Shown here in pieces: positions 11,147 to 23,089 of a DNA stretch of 64,000 nt. The stretch is from NCBI RefSeq assembly GCF_000264995.1, contig NW_006767434.1, positions 2,258,004-2,322,003 on the forward strand, written 5' to 3'. Under the pieces are notes generated by a model. It was given only the letters and a program-made list of their open reading frames with translations. It had not been told where the DNA came from and ran no database searches. The stretch comes from Punctularia strigosozonata HHB-11173 SS5. Lineage: Eukaryota; Basidiomycota; Agaricomycetes; Corticiales; Punctulariaceae. The translations under genes were made by a program, and so were the position numbers. The stretch's first letter is position 1; every line of letters starts with the position of its first letter.

Positions 11147-13919
11147 GAGACTTAGGCGGCCTCGGAAATGCCAGTGGCTTCGAGACAGGTTCGCAAGGAG
11201 GCTGATCAGGTTTAGGGCGCCGCTCCTTGCGGGTGCTCGAGCCCTCGCTGGGCTTCTTCGGAGACTGGTTCTCAGTCTCGCTGATACATCCAGGAATGAC
11301 GGAAACACTATCACCCACTCCGGTTGCATCATAACATGGCTGAATCTCATATTACACATCCGGACCCTCGTTCGACAAAATAAACCACCAACGATGGCCC
11401 AACCACCGCAATCCTCGCTATCGTATATCGCCATTCACCTTTTACGGTACGCTCCGCGGTGGCACCGACGGCACCGTCGCCACCGTCGCCCCGTCCGAAC
11501 AACCTAAACCCCGTCCCCATATATCGGGATTTTTGGAAACCTCGAAGGAGAACGCCTGCGTTTCCTCAGAAAAGGTCCACCACTCTTGCAAGGGTTGGTC
11601 ATACCTTCACCGACCCTGGGCTTGTCGCCACTTCACTCTCCTCCTCGACGGTCTTCATCACCTGCCGCTCCTTCTCCGCTTTCGAGAAACGGTCGTTGAG
11701 GGTCGCGGGTGTCGAATTTGAAAGCGCGGTTCTCGTCAGCGGGGTGAGAGGCATCGAGCCAGCTTCGGCATCGCAATTTCGTCCGCGGTGCGCACGACGG
11801 CTAAAAAGCACCGCAAGCAGGCTGTTGGCGTAGATTGCAAACACCCGGGGCTCAACTATGTTCCCGATAGAGCGCGCAGAACGCTAGAATGTACCCACGT
11901 TGACCGCAAACGAAGTCCAGCGCCACAGGCCAGAAGCCGGTCGGTTCGATGATAAACTAGTTATTCACGTCGTCAGTCATCTACGGGAAGCCCGTACAGA
12001 TAGGTGGGTTACCGTGATGAGCTGAGCGATCACAATGGTGCTAGCACCCCCATTAGCGACTCGTCATGGCGTGCATATAGCCTGCCTTACCAGTTTGTCA
12101 GGCAACGGTTGATCGCCCACACCATCAGATGGTCGATTCGTGTGTTTGAACTGCATGATGAATCATATGAGCGCGACCATTGGTACACGTCGCCCAGAAA
12201 GGGGGTTGCTCACCCGCTGAAATCGGTCGTTTATTGTGAAGGAGAGCGCACAGCGAAACGGAGATGAGGATGTCGGATCTAGAACAACACGATTGTCTTA
12301 TAGGGTTGTATACCAAATGGAGGTGACCCTATCTTACGCTGCTGAGAACACATGCCAAACGGCAAGGCTCCGATGAACCAGGTAGAAGGTCGACACAAGG
12401 GTCACCGACGAACGAACGACAAGTAGGCTTGCCTCGACACCGACAGTTGGAAGAAATGCTTCTTGACACCGCTACAACGTCATCAGCATCAGACCACCAA
12501 AGGATATATGGAGGGAGATGCCTACATCTCAATCACAGTCACTAAGACCCGATGAGCTCCGAACAGATATCGTCACAGCAGTTGACTCACCGAGGCCAAA
12601 AGTTATGCGGAACTACGATGAGATCGTGCCCGTAGCAATATCGCAAGACGTCGGCCTCACCAAGACGTGCCAAGAGAAGCGCAGTCTGTATGAACGAGGG
12701 AAAGTCGGAATTAGCCTCTTTGCTTCTAGGGATGAGGTGCAAGAATGCCCACGCTTGCTGCAACGAGCAACCACCGTATCCTAGTTCCCGATACTGAAAT
12801 ATCTGTCACCGCCATACCCTTTTCTTATATGGTTGTGAACGCAGAACTCACGGAGGAAGAGACGGTGGGTGAACCTGCTGTAGAAAAAAGTCGTCACGTA
12901 TGTCATATCCATGAGCTACATATTCAGCCCACCATTTCACAGTGATAGCGATTGCGAACTAGAACGAGTTATCAGAGGCGGGTTCGAGGTTGTACGAGAT
13001 ATCGTACACTCAGCGAAATCGACGTAACTAGAGACCTGAGATATTTGAGGTCAGCACGGCGTACCCGAGCGTGAGACACCAGACGTGAAGGGCGGATTGA
13101 ATCCTGCACGCCGAACAATGAATTTCAGCTCACATGCACTCCGGAAAACATACCAGACTGCGCTGATCTAGCTAGAATAAGCAAGAGGTTGACCGTGGAC
13201 CACGAGGTTTCAACTCACGATTGATTTCAAAGAGTCGCTGTCTTCAGGATATCGACGGAAATATTGATATGTCTATAGAGTCGCCATCAACGGGCACTTT
13301 TGATCGTACGACATGGGAGTACCTGAAGAGTGGTGATCCCAAACAGGACGGAAGCTACCACTGCGGCGATAAATGCCGTCCCTAACCAGTGTCAAACCGT
13401 GACATCCAACAATCAGTACCTCGCTAACCGAAGGTATCAAGTAGACTTGTGCCTGATCCATGGCAGCGACCAGAGGGGATCAAAAGCGCCAAGTAACATA
13501 TGACGGTCTAGCCAATATATACGGCTGATTGACAGAATCCTCGGGCACCGGACCTAAATCCACCAACAGAGGAGAGGAGAGCAGATATCGGCATCGTTCT
13601 GCTTGCCTTGGGAGCCGTGCAAGTTGGCACTGTTTGTCCGGTGACTGTGCGCGTTGCCTCGCCGTACACGGTGTACGTGCACCCACACCGGAATTGACTG
13701 GGTCGAAGTCGAAGCGGGGGAGCCACATGCGTAGGACAGCTACCAAACGCGACCAAAACACGACCGTTTGCTCCCAAGACGAAAGGTTGGTAGGTTTCGG
13801 AAGCCCTAAGCGGATATATGAGGGAGTATAGGGTTGCGTTCCGCTGATCTTGCTCTAAGGGCTCATGGGTGCATCCAAGGTCAAGACGGCCGTCAAGTCG
13901 TCATGAATTACCGTGGCCT
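11147..13919. other. Gene-poor stretch
   Basis: Apart from a weak minus-strand candidate near 11.6-11.75 kb, nothing here is convincingly coding. Open frames are short, and attempts to join them by splice sites give no family match. I see no terminal inverted repeats, long direct repeats or tRNA-like folds. A minus-strand Pro/Lys-rich frame at 11112-11318 overlaps the last codons of RSA3 and could be a 3' exon of the candidate at 11.6 kb. Minus-strand frames at 13.3-13.8 kb include a Cys/Thr-rich segment but remain unidentified. Confidence 0.45.
11599..11753 (-). CDS. Possible first exon of a small minus-strand gene
   Basis: An ATG at 11753 opens MPLTPLTRTALSNSTPATLN, followed by DRFSKAEKERQVMKTVEEES and a good GTATGA donor right after GSVK. 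The short TLNDRFS motif resembles the SLNERF element of small RNA-export or chromatin-associated proteins, but this is far too short for a firm call. A downstream exon could start at about 11554 or further on; none is clear. It may be a small real gene or a relic. Confidence 0.3.
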
Positions 13920-14452
13920 TCATATGTTGAACGTACTCTGCCCAAGTACAAGATCGAAACGGGACTGCCGTCGTTCCATTTGAACATAGCCGGCTGGGAA
14001 AAACGGAGTGCTGCGAGGATCCCAATGCTCTCCCCGCGGTCCAAACGTGTCGCAAGTGACAGAAGTATTGTTCAGAGGGTTGAGATCACGGTGCTCACAG
14101 CGATTGGAGAAGAACGGATCCATGCGAGGAAAGCGAGTCTCAACAACTGTGCAGGAAGCTGCAGTCGAGAAGGTTCGAATTCGCAGCGCGCCCTCAACCG
14201 TATCGCCATACTGACGCGTACGCACATCCCTGCGGGATCCAGGGTAAAAAACGAGGGTGTGTTCGTTTAAACGTTGGACACGGGTACCCGAACGTTAGGA
14301 TATTCGTGTATTGCCTTCCAGTCTTGCAACGGAGCACCAGCGCGACCAGGCTGACCGACCGATGGTGAGAAGACAAGATGCGTGAAGCGAGTGGCCAAAT
14401 CTTCGAGACGCGTCGCCGCAGGCTTTGCGACTTGCTCCCTCTGCTTTCTCAA
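13920..14452 (-). CDS. Possible hypothetical gene or relic, two exons
   Basis: Two minus-strand open frames can be joined by a plausible intron: the first contains QVAKPAATRLEDLATRFTHL and ends at a GTGTCC donor after the VRVPV codons near 14280; the second starts after a CCGCAG acceptor with DVRTRQYGDTVEGALRIRTF. The joined product has normal amino acid usage but I recognise no family. No start codon is clear, since the upstream part would run into CCT3. It could be a truncated gene, an antisense transcript or chance. Confidence 0.3.
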
Positions 14453-14489
14453 AAACTAGGATACACCCCTTCAAGAATCCTAGGCAAAG

Positions 14490-16598
14490 ATGGCTGGGCA
14501 AACACCGGTGTTTGTTATGAGTGCGATCGTGCTGAATATATTTTTCTCGGGCAATCGTCTAATGTGTTATTGGACAGATACCGCGCCCGAGCGGCAGTCG
14601 GGGCGGAAAGCACAAATATCTAACATCACTGCTGCTAAGGTAGTCTTCCAGCGCGTGTATCCTGGGGCACAGCTCATCCTCCCAAGACCGTCGCAGATGT
14701 GATCAGGACATGTTTAGGACCCAAGGCCATGCTCAAAATGATCCTCGACCCCATGGGTGGCATAACGTACGCTTGACCAGGATCTCCTGAACATCTCTCA
14801 CTATTTGTAGACTTACCAACGACGGGAATGCTATCCTACGCGAAATTGAGGTTGCACATCCCGCCGCGAAGAACATGATCGAACTAAGTCGGACGCAGGA
14901 CGAGGAGTGCGGAGATGGTACCACAAGCGTGATCATTCTCGGTGAGCTGACCTGCCGATGCATTTTCCCTTATACTCATTTCATCCACTTCAAAGCTGGT
15001 GAAATATTGGCACAATCTCTATCACAGCTCGAGCGCGATATCCACCCGGTTGTCATCATCTCCGCATACAATAAAGCCCTCAAAGAGGCTCTCGAGATCA
15101 TCAAGCGCATATCCGTCCCCATTGACACCTCAAACGATACAGAGATGCTGGCGCTCATCAAGACATCCATCGGTACCAAATTCGTTATGCGCTGGTCGGA
15201 TCTCATGTGCAAGCTTGCTTTGGACGCTGTGCGCACCGTGGCATCGGATGAGAATGGGATGAAGACGGTCGATATCAAGCGCTATGCGCGGGTCGAAAAG
15301 GTTCCTGGCGGCGAGATCGAGTCGAGCAAGGTTCTAGATGGGGTCATGTTGAACAAAGATATCGTGCACCCGAAGATGCGAAGGCGGATTCAAAAACCTC
15401 GAATCGTACTCTTGGATTGCCCCCTAGAGTACAAGAAAGGAGAGAGTCAAACGAACATCGAGATGAGTCGCGAAGCCGACTACGCAAGGATCAGCGAAAT
15501 CGAGGAGGAACAGATCAAGACCATGGTGGACAAGATCCTCGAATTCAAGCCGGATCTGGTAATTACGGAGAAGGGCATATCGGGTTTGTCCCATCATGTA
15601 ATCAAAATCTGACGTATGTTCGCTAAACCCATCCCAGATTACGCGCAGCATTGGCTGTACAAAGCCAACGTCTCGGCGATACGCCGCGTGCGCAAGTCCG
15701 ATAACAACCGGATAGCTCGTGCGGTCGGTGCAACCATTGTGAACCGCGTCGAGGACCTTCGGGAAACCGACGTTGGCACCAAGTGCGGGTTGTTCAACAT
15801 CGAAAAACTTGGTGACGAGTCAGTAGTATTCACACTCTACGCTCCGCACGGTTATGAACGGATTTTATGTCAGGTACTTCACCTTCCTCACCCAGTGTGA
15901 AAACCCTCAAGCCTGCACCATTCTTCTTCGTGGACCGTCCAAGGATATTCTCAACGAGATCGACCGTAACCTCGCCGATGCTATGTCTGTAGCCCGGAAT
16001 GTCGTTTTCAACCCACTCCTTGCCCCAGGCGGTGGTGCGACCGAGATGGCCGTCAGCGTGGGCTTGCATCAGAAGGCACGCAGTATACAGGGCACAGAGG
16101 GTTGGCCATTCAGAGCCGTCGCGGACGCTATGGAGGTGATCCCCAGGACGTTGGTCCAGAATGCAGGTGGAAATGCTATAAGGGTCTTGACCGAGCTTAG
16201 GGTGACGTGCCTAGTGGTCCGGTTACCTCTCTGGTTCCTGACACTTCGCGGTTTAGGCCAAGCATGCCAATGGCGAACATTCTTGGGGTATCAACGGCGA
16301 TACCGGGAAGATCGTGGACATGAAGACCTACGGTCTGTACGAGTCTGCGAGCGTCAAGGTGAGACGGTCTGCCTCCACCACTGGTGGGACAATCTGAATG
16401 ACTTCTTTGCGTAGATCCAGACCATCAAAACAGCTATTGAGGTACGTGTTCAGTCTTGCGCTGCGGCTATCTTGCTAATATGGGTGCTACTTCTAGGCTG
16501 CGCGCGTATTACTGCGTGTGGACGACATCGTGCAAGCCAAGCGACAAGATCGGGAGTCAGGCGGAGGCGCACCTCCGGAGGAAATGATGGGCGAATAA
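14490..16598 (+). CDS. CCT3: T-complex protein 1 subunit gamma (CCT3)
   Basis: Gamma subunit of the cytosolic TRiC/CCT chaperonin that folds actin, tubulin and other clients. Ten exons (14490-14520, 14578-14639, 14687-14766, 14811-14941, 14996-15583, 15638-15818, 15874-16201, 16257-16358, 16415-16441, 16497-16598) sum to 543 residues, the usual length. Group II chaperonin signatures are all present: [49 protein letters not shown] with the catalytic Asp region ([11 protein letters not shown]), the lid region, [10 protein letters not shown], and a C-terminal VLLRVDDIV. Exons 9 (27 nt) and 1 (31 nt) are very small. The gene is intact as spliced. Confidence 0.96.
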
Positions 16599-16849
16599 GT
16601 CATCGGTGTAAATTAGTCCTTACGAACCCTGCATAACAATCCTGGTGGAACGCTCGCATGTCTGTTACTACTGCTATCCGCGGGCGCGGGGCAAACCCTG
16701 CCGCCATGAGTGTGTAACGCAACTGCGCCGCTGCCCTATTTGGACTTGGCGGCAATCTCCCATCGCCATCATTGATCGCGATAGTACTTAAGCACCTCGC
16801 ATCGCGTCTCGTTCAGCTACACTCACGCACTAGTTCCACCCGCAACAAC

Positions 16850-17485
16850 ATGGTGAGCGCGTCTACTCTACAATCGTATGGTGCGGGCGATGACAACAGG
16901 CGATCCTAGGCCTCCGGCGTCGGCGTTAACCCTGACTGCCTCAGCGCATTCCAGCAGCTGAAGCTGGGCAAGAAGATCAAGTATCTCATCTTCTCTCTCA
17001 GCCCAGACAACACCGAGATTATAGTCAGCAAGACGTCCGATTCGAAGGATTACGACGACTTCCTTGCGGACCTCCCGGAGACCGAGTGCCGATACGCTGT
17101 TTACGACTTCGAGTACGAGAAGGAGGGTGCCGGCAAACGCAACAAGATCTGCTTCTTCACATGGTGAGTTCTTCGCCCGTATGCTCTGCGAACGTGCCTC
17201 CTGCGGCGGGATGTTAGGCTGCGGGACGATAATCTGCGTTGTTTCAGGTCGCCCGACGATTCGAAAATCAAGCAGAAGATGCTGTACGCGTCGTCCAAGG
17301 ATGCATTGCGACGTTCCCTCGTCGGCATCGCGGCTGAGATCCAGGGGACCGCGTTCGATGAGGTCGCCTACGATACTGGTGCGTTTCTGCTCGTGTGATC
17401 CCTGCCTCCGACCAACGTGTCGATCGATCCGGACGGACCGCTGACTTACATCATAGTGCTGGACAAAGTCTCCCGAGGCAACTAG
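16850..17485 (+). CDS. COF1: Cofilin (actin-depolymerising factor)
   Basis: Four coding exons: 16850-16852, 16910-17163, 17248-17378 and 17457-17485, giving 138 residues, the expected ADF/cofilin size. The first coding exon is only the ATG. The protein begins [15 protein letters not shown], with the regulatory Ser after Met, and holds the ADF-H fold landmarks: [31 protein letters not shown], and [15 protein letters not shown], which is the actin-binding long helix. It severs and depolymerises actin filaments in the cytosol. The upstream CCT3 encodes a subunit of the actin-folding chaperonin, but the pairing is probably chance. Confidence 0.96.
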
Positions 17486-17737
17486 TCGAAACCCTATTTT
17501 GTATCATATATTCCGCGGGAGCGCACAAACAGGACTTCACTTCTCTCATCCAGTTTCCTACTTCGTCGGCGCCCCAAATTGTAGACAGGCGGTGGATCTG
17601 AGCTGTATTATGCGCTATCGAACATGATCCATGGAACAACATCAACTTGGGAATGCTGTAAACGTGAAAATAGCATTACTACAGTACATGGTGTGAATGA
17701 CGATATTCACAAGAAGATATACACGAGAGTAGAACGG

Positions 17738-19989
17738 TCAATCGTTCGATTTTTTGATTTTCTTCTTTGCTGGGCCTTCTTCATCTGCTGCCTTCGACTT
17801 GGGTTTCGGCTCGTCGTCATCGACATACATCGCGTTCTGGTCGTCCGTGTCTTTCTTCTTCGGCTTGGGTTTGGGCTTCGGCGCCGCTTTCTTCGGCCTT
17901 TCGTCGTCTTCCGCATCGCTCTCTTTAGTGGCTGCATCAGACTTCACCTTTTTCTTGACGAGTTTCTTCTTCTTCGGCTTTTGAGCCTTAGCCATGTCCA
18001 GATCTCCACTTGCGTCGGATGCAGTCTTGGCACCATCCGAATCATCGGATGTGTCTGTCGGAGATCCCGCGTCGGTATCCGATGCCTGGAAATCTTCGTC
18101 TGAAGCACCGTGTCAGAGTAGGCCGTGCCAGTGGTATGCAACCTCTCACCTTCCTCGCTATCGTCGTCATCCCCACCCAAGCGCGGCTTTGGCGCCTCCT
18201 CATCGCTACTCGCCACGCTTTGCATTTCCTCATCCTCATCATCTACCCCCGGAGGCCCAAGCAGCATATCTACATCTTGCATCATCTCGTTCTTAACCCG
18301 GACCTTCTTGTCCTTCAGGAATGCCTCCGTCGGCTCATGTTCGTCTTTGTTGATCGCCGTGAAGGTGTATTCCGGCCCAGATTTGGTTACGATCTTGAGG
18401 TCGAAGGTACGAGCGGCGGTAGCGCCCATGCCAGAGCCCACACGGGAGAACACGACTTGATGGATATCGGATATCTCAATGAGCATGGGTGACTTGGACA
18501 CGAAGAAAACATATTTTTCGAGCATGAAAAGATCCCCCTGTATGGCCTTCAAGTTGCATTTAATTCCAGGGTGGCCATGTCGGCTATGGGTTGTGTCAGC
18601 TACGGCCAGTGATGGGAGGGATACGTGGACGTGCCTTTGGAAAGTGCCAACACCAATGATCTTCTTGCCAGAAAGCGCCCGGAAGACACCAGAGACAACT
18701 TCGAATGTAGGATCTTCGTAGTTCTTCTTCAGCCGGTCGTACTTAGCGATTTCCTCTCTGCTTAGTTATTAAGACGACGGCAGTTAACCACGGGAATGAA
18801 ACAATTTACTCTGACAGGTTGAGCTCAGCGGTGATCTCTTCCTCGCGGTTGAACTGCATGACAAGGTATTGATAACGAGTTTGGCCTTGTCGGATCGGAT
18901 TCGTGAGTTGAATCTGACCAAGGCGTCAAGGTAAATATCATTGTGAACCGGAGATCACTGACGATGAATAGGACATGCTGATCGTCCTTTGGTAGGAGGA
19001 ACATCCTTTGGATCGTAGTGTATATGATCTTGTAATCGTACGTCTTCCCGCGCAGCCTCAGGAATTCCGGGAACATGTCCACGTCATACCGACCTCTGGG
19101 AGTCAGGACAAGCACCTCCTCGAAGCCGAGGATGATGTCGCCCGCTACCTGCCCGATCTCGGCCTTCTCCTTGATTGCATCGTGGAACGCTTGTGCAGCA
19201 CTGATCTCTTCGCCGTCCTCTTCTTCATTCTCAGATTGCTGCGAGCCAGCGTCAGAGCCTCTGGTTTTGGTGTGAGTGCCGGGTACATAAAATCGAATCT
19301 CCACGAGTTCGTCGGCTTTTTTGGACGGGGTAGGGAGGTTGGCGAATTCGAGAGACACTTCCGTGCGGCCGGCGATGTTAGAGTTCGCTACATGATTGAG
19401 GGGCAGCTCGAAAGACGTTTTATTCGAGACGAGAAAAGCGAGATCTTCGCCTAAGGATATGCATCATCAGTTCCATGCAAACTCGATTGAAGGCTCACTC
19501 CGCCTTCATGAGTACACCTTCAAGAGTCACTGAACACGAACCTTGGAAGTCGGTAACTCCCCAGTTCCATCCTTTGAAGGATACATCCTTGGTTTCGAGA
19601 ACCACGCCGAAATGTTGCTTGAGAAGAGCAGCTAACCGGTCATGATCCTGTGCTTCTTTTAGGTTTTTCCGCCGCAGGAGATATCACTGGCGCGGTCTTA
19701 CCTCGCGTACGAAACCATCGAACGTTTCCCTTCTCCTGTCCTTCAGTCCTATCCTGAGCTGGAAATTCCGCGCGACTCGTAGCCACTGGGCCCACTTGAT
19801 GTCCTCCGCCTTCATCATTGTCGTAGTGCTCTCCTTTCCGTCCGCCTTCCATGCCATACCAGCAGCAGCTACACGGAACTCTAAGCGCCGGGAACGTGTG
19901 AGGACTGAAAACCGGGGATATCGTCTGTCGAACGTACTGCCATCCTGCGCTGTGAGCCCATGGAATATCCCTTCAAATTGAGTCGTCAT
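17738..19989 (-). CDS. POB3: FACT complex subunit Pob3 (SSRP1-like)
   Basis: Histone chaperone subunit that works with Spt16 in transcription and replication. Exons: 19989-19702, 19647-19542, 19450-18963, 18913-18810, 18757-18635, 18583-18150 and 18099-17738, about 634 residues. Domains in order: N-terminal dimerisation/PH region ([29 protein letters not shown]), SSRP1 PH domain ([31 protein letters not shown]), and the middle double-PH ([45 protein letters not shown]). The tail is acidic then very lysine-rich and has no HMG box, as in other fungal Pob3 proteins. The fifth intron (18634-18584) appears to be GC-AG. Divergent from alpha-actinin, 213 bp between starts. Confidence 0.94.
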
Positions 19990-20202
19990 GATCGTGGGGG
20001 CAAGGTTCGGGTGCCGTTGAGTGAAGTTTGAGGCCAAGAGTCAAGACGCGTTCTGCGCCTCTGGCGCGTTTGTGTTCGACGCGCTTCATTTACCCACCAC
20101 CACCAGTGCATCACCCGAAGCCGGGCCACACGATCCAGTATCTTCCAGCGCAACCCACTCAAGCACGACGCGCACCACAGCTGTAGTAACCACGTCTTGT
20201 CG

Positions 20203-22995
20203 ATGGACCTTGCATCTCACCAAAGAGGCGTCCAGGAGCGCACGTTTTGCAACTGGTACTTGAGATTACTTCTCCATCTATGCACTGAAGGACGAAACCA
20301 GTGTTACATAGGTTGAACAGTCGGCTTGAGTCTCATGGCTACCCTCCAATGAGCTCGCTCGCTACGGATCTTTCGGACGGAGTGCGCCTGATTCAGCTTG
20401 TCGTGAGCGACCGTCGTGTTAAGTCAGTCGCATGCTAGTGCACATCTAATGTACAAAGCGATTAGGAGATCATGGGCGAGTCTTACAATCCTGATCCTCT
20501 CGGCGATCCTTGTGCTCATACACGCGCTCAGGGGATGCTTCGCTCGGGAGATACAACAAGGCCCCCAGGATGCGCGTGCAGAAGGCAGAGAACGTGAACA
20601 AGGCCTTGGAATTCATCAACTCCCGAGGCGTAAAACTCACAAACATTGGTCCCGAGGGTGCGTGTATGGTGTTCACAACTAGTTAGATACAGCTGAGGTC
20701 TCATACTTCATGTATAGACATCATCGACGGAAATCTGAAGCTAATTCTTGGGATGATCTGGACTCTAATCTTACGATTCAGCATAGCGGATATCAGGTCA
20801 GCCGCGAGGTTGGATCTTATAGAGCGCCGAAGTATTAAATGTCGTGAAGCGAAGAGGGCCTTTCAGCAAAAGAGGGGCTTCTTCTATGGTGTCAGCGCAA
20901 GACCGAACCATACGTGGAGGTCAATGTGCAAGATTTCTCTTCTAGCTGGTCTGATGGCCTCGCCTTGTAAGCATAATTCTCTCGGCTCGATGACCAACGT
21001 TTGACTGGGCAAATTAAGCTGCGCCTTGATACACGCCCACCGCCCCGACTTACTCGATTACAACAAGCTAAACAAGGTGTGTGCACCACACGTATCCTGG
21101 TATTCACGATTCATGAACTGTCCTTCCGCCAGTCGGACCGCCATGGAAACACCAGACTTGCGTTTCAAATAGCTGCAGAGGAGCTTGGCATTCCAGTAAG
21201 TGTGGTCCCCCAAAGAGCGCCATCCTGATGTGACAATCATCTTCAGAGGCTTTTGGAAGTTGAGGATGTCTGCGATGTTCCTCGTCCAGATGAGCGCAGC
21301 ATCATGACGTATGTAGCAAGCTATTTCCACAGATTTTCTTCGATGGGTAGGTCCTTGTCATCTACTACAGGGGGCTTAGAATCATGACGTGAATCATATT
21401 TCCCTAGATCAAGCCGAGACTGTCTCCCGTCGCGTTGAAAAATTCGCCGAGTTGATGCAATCAATATGGGTCAGCAGGAACGATTATGAACGTCGCGCAC
21501 GTTCCGTGAGCTCTGTCCTTCGTTTGATCATCGACATAAAACTCTGAACGAAGACAACAGCTTTTGTCCGCGTTATCCCAAGTTCAAGACGAATGGGCCG
21601 CGGTTATCTTCACTGGCAGCTATGCTGATGCTAAGGACCACTCAGCGAGCTTTGCCGCGTACAAGCAGACGACAAAACGACAGTGGGTTACCGAGAAACA
21701 GGATATCACGACGTTGCTTGGCAATGTGCAAACTAAGCTTCGAACTTACGGGCTGAAGGACTATGTACCACCGAAGGGTTTGGCTTTAACGGTGAGTGCG
21801 GTCTCGATGCAGAGCGACACGTCCTAAAAGACATAAACTAAGGACCTCGACCGCGCGTGGGAGGCGCTCTTGTCATCGGAAGCGAAGAGATCGCGGGCAA
21901 TCAATGCACAAATACGAGAGTCGGTCTCCCTTCTGTTCTTCTCAACACCATTCTCAACGGAACCATATAAGGATCAAGGAGTCGCTGCGGAAGAAGTTTG
22001 CATCCCTCGCAAACGATTTCGCACAGCAGCTGCATGGGATCTCGTCCGAACTCGGCGCCATTGGTGGTCCACCAGAGGTTCGTGTTTTCGAATCCTGGCG
22101 ACCTTGGCTCACTTCTCAGCGTAGGAACAACAAGAACAAGTTGAACGACTTCTAACCCGATTACCCGGGGCCAGCGAAGCGCTTCATCTGGTCGCGTTGG
22201 CAGATGCGGAATGTACTGCCGCCAATGTGGAAGAGAACGACCACACAGTTTTCAGTTACCAGGATCTTGAATTTGAACTCGAACTGGTCGAGCAGAGTAT
22301 CACCAAACGGCTTGCCTTCCTCACGAACCAGGTGTGCGGCGCTGTTGTGCCTCGTCTCGATGTCCGCAGCGGCCTTACGAGTTCGCTCAGATCATCGCCC
22401 GGAATGCTACCAGCTTAACACCAGAACAATTAGAGCAGTTTGAGAGCACGTTCCGGTACTTCGACCACGATAGCACGAACACGTTGAATGAGTCGGAGAT
22501 GGCGGCGGCACTGGCAAGTTTAGGTATCGTGTACTCGGTAAGCGTATTCACGGCGGTGATATGTACGTGCTGAAACTGGCACCACAGGATGAAGACCTGT
22601 ACTCGATTTACGACGAGCTCACACGGGAATATGGTGCTGTTACGTTCGAGGCGTTCATCAACTTCTTGGTATGTCAAAACCCTTGTGTTCTGTTAGCGTT
22701 TCGTTTACGTCGTCCGCCAGGTCGACATACTTGAAGATCAAACCACTGCAGAACAGTTACAGGAAGCATTCCGCGGCATTGCCTCCGACAAGGTTCGTGT
22801 CAGCGGCATTTGACTCGGTTGCTTCAGGACTCATAATGTATCCAGCCCTTCGTCACCGAGTTGGACCTCAGAGTCGCGAAACTGCCGCCTAGTGCCATTG
22901 AGTATTTGACCAAGGCCATGCCTTCTCAATCAAACGAAGTGGGAGAACCTGAATTCGATTACGAGGGGTGGTTACGAGAAGTTTTTGATCGGTGA
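20203..22995 (+). CDS. Alpha-actinin (actin crosslinker)
   Basis: Many exons; the first are 20203-20255, 20312-20402, 20466-20475 (10 nt), 20532-20657 and one starting at 20718. The product has two calponin-homology domains: [65 protein letters not shown], then [34 protein letters not shown] and [15 protein letters not shown] spectrin-like rod follows ([25 protein letters not shown]-type coils, [15 protein letters not shown]). The C-terminal EF-hand region has an intact-looking loop, [12 protein letters not shown], then [20 protein letters not shown]. Stop is TGA 22993-22995 after WLREVFDR. It crosslinks actin at rings and patches in the cytosol. The third intron (20476-20531) requires a GC donor. 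Confidence 0.93.
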
Positions 22996-23089
22996 TTACG
23001 CTCAAAGGACACAAGCACATCATGCATTAGAAGATTGTAACACTACTTGCTATCTAGTTTTGCTATCCACAACGTGTTCGCTGCTACAA

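Noticed and set aside
11599-11844. GTG-started extension of the small minus-strand frame
   Set aside because: Nuclear fungal genes start at ATG; the first ATG in frame is at 11753.
17754-17984. Plus-strand frame rich in Phe/Ser
   Set aside because: It is the antisense of the Lys-rich Pob3 tail.
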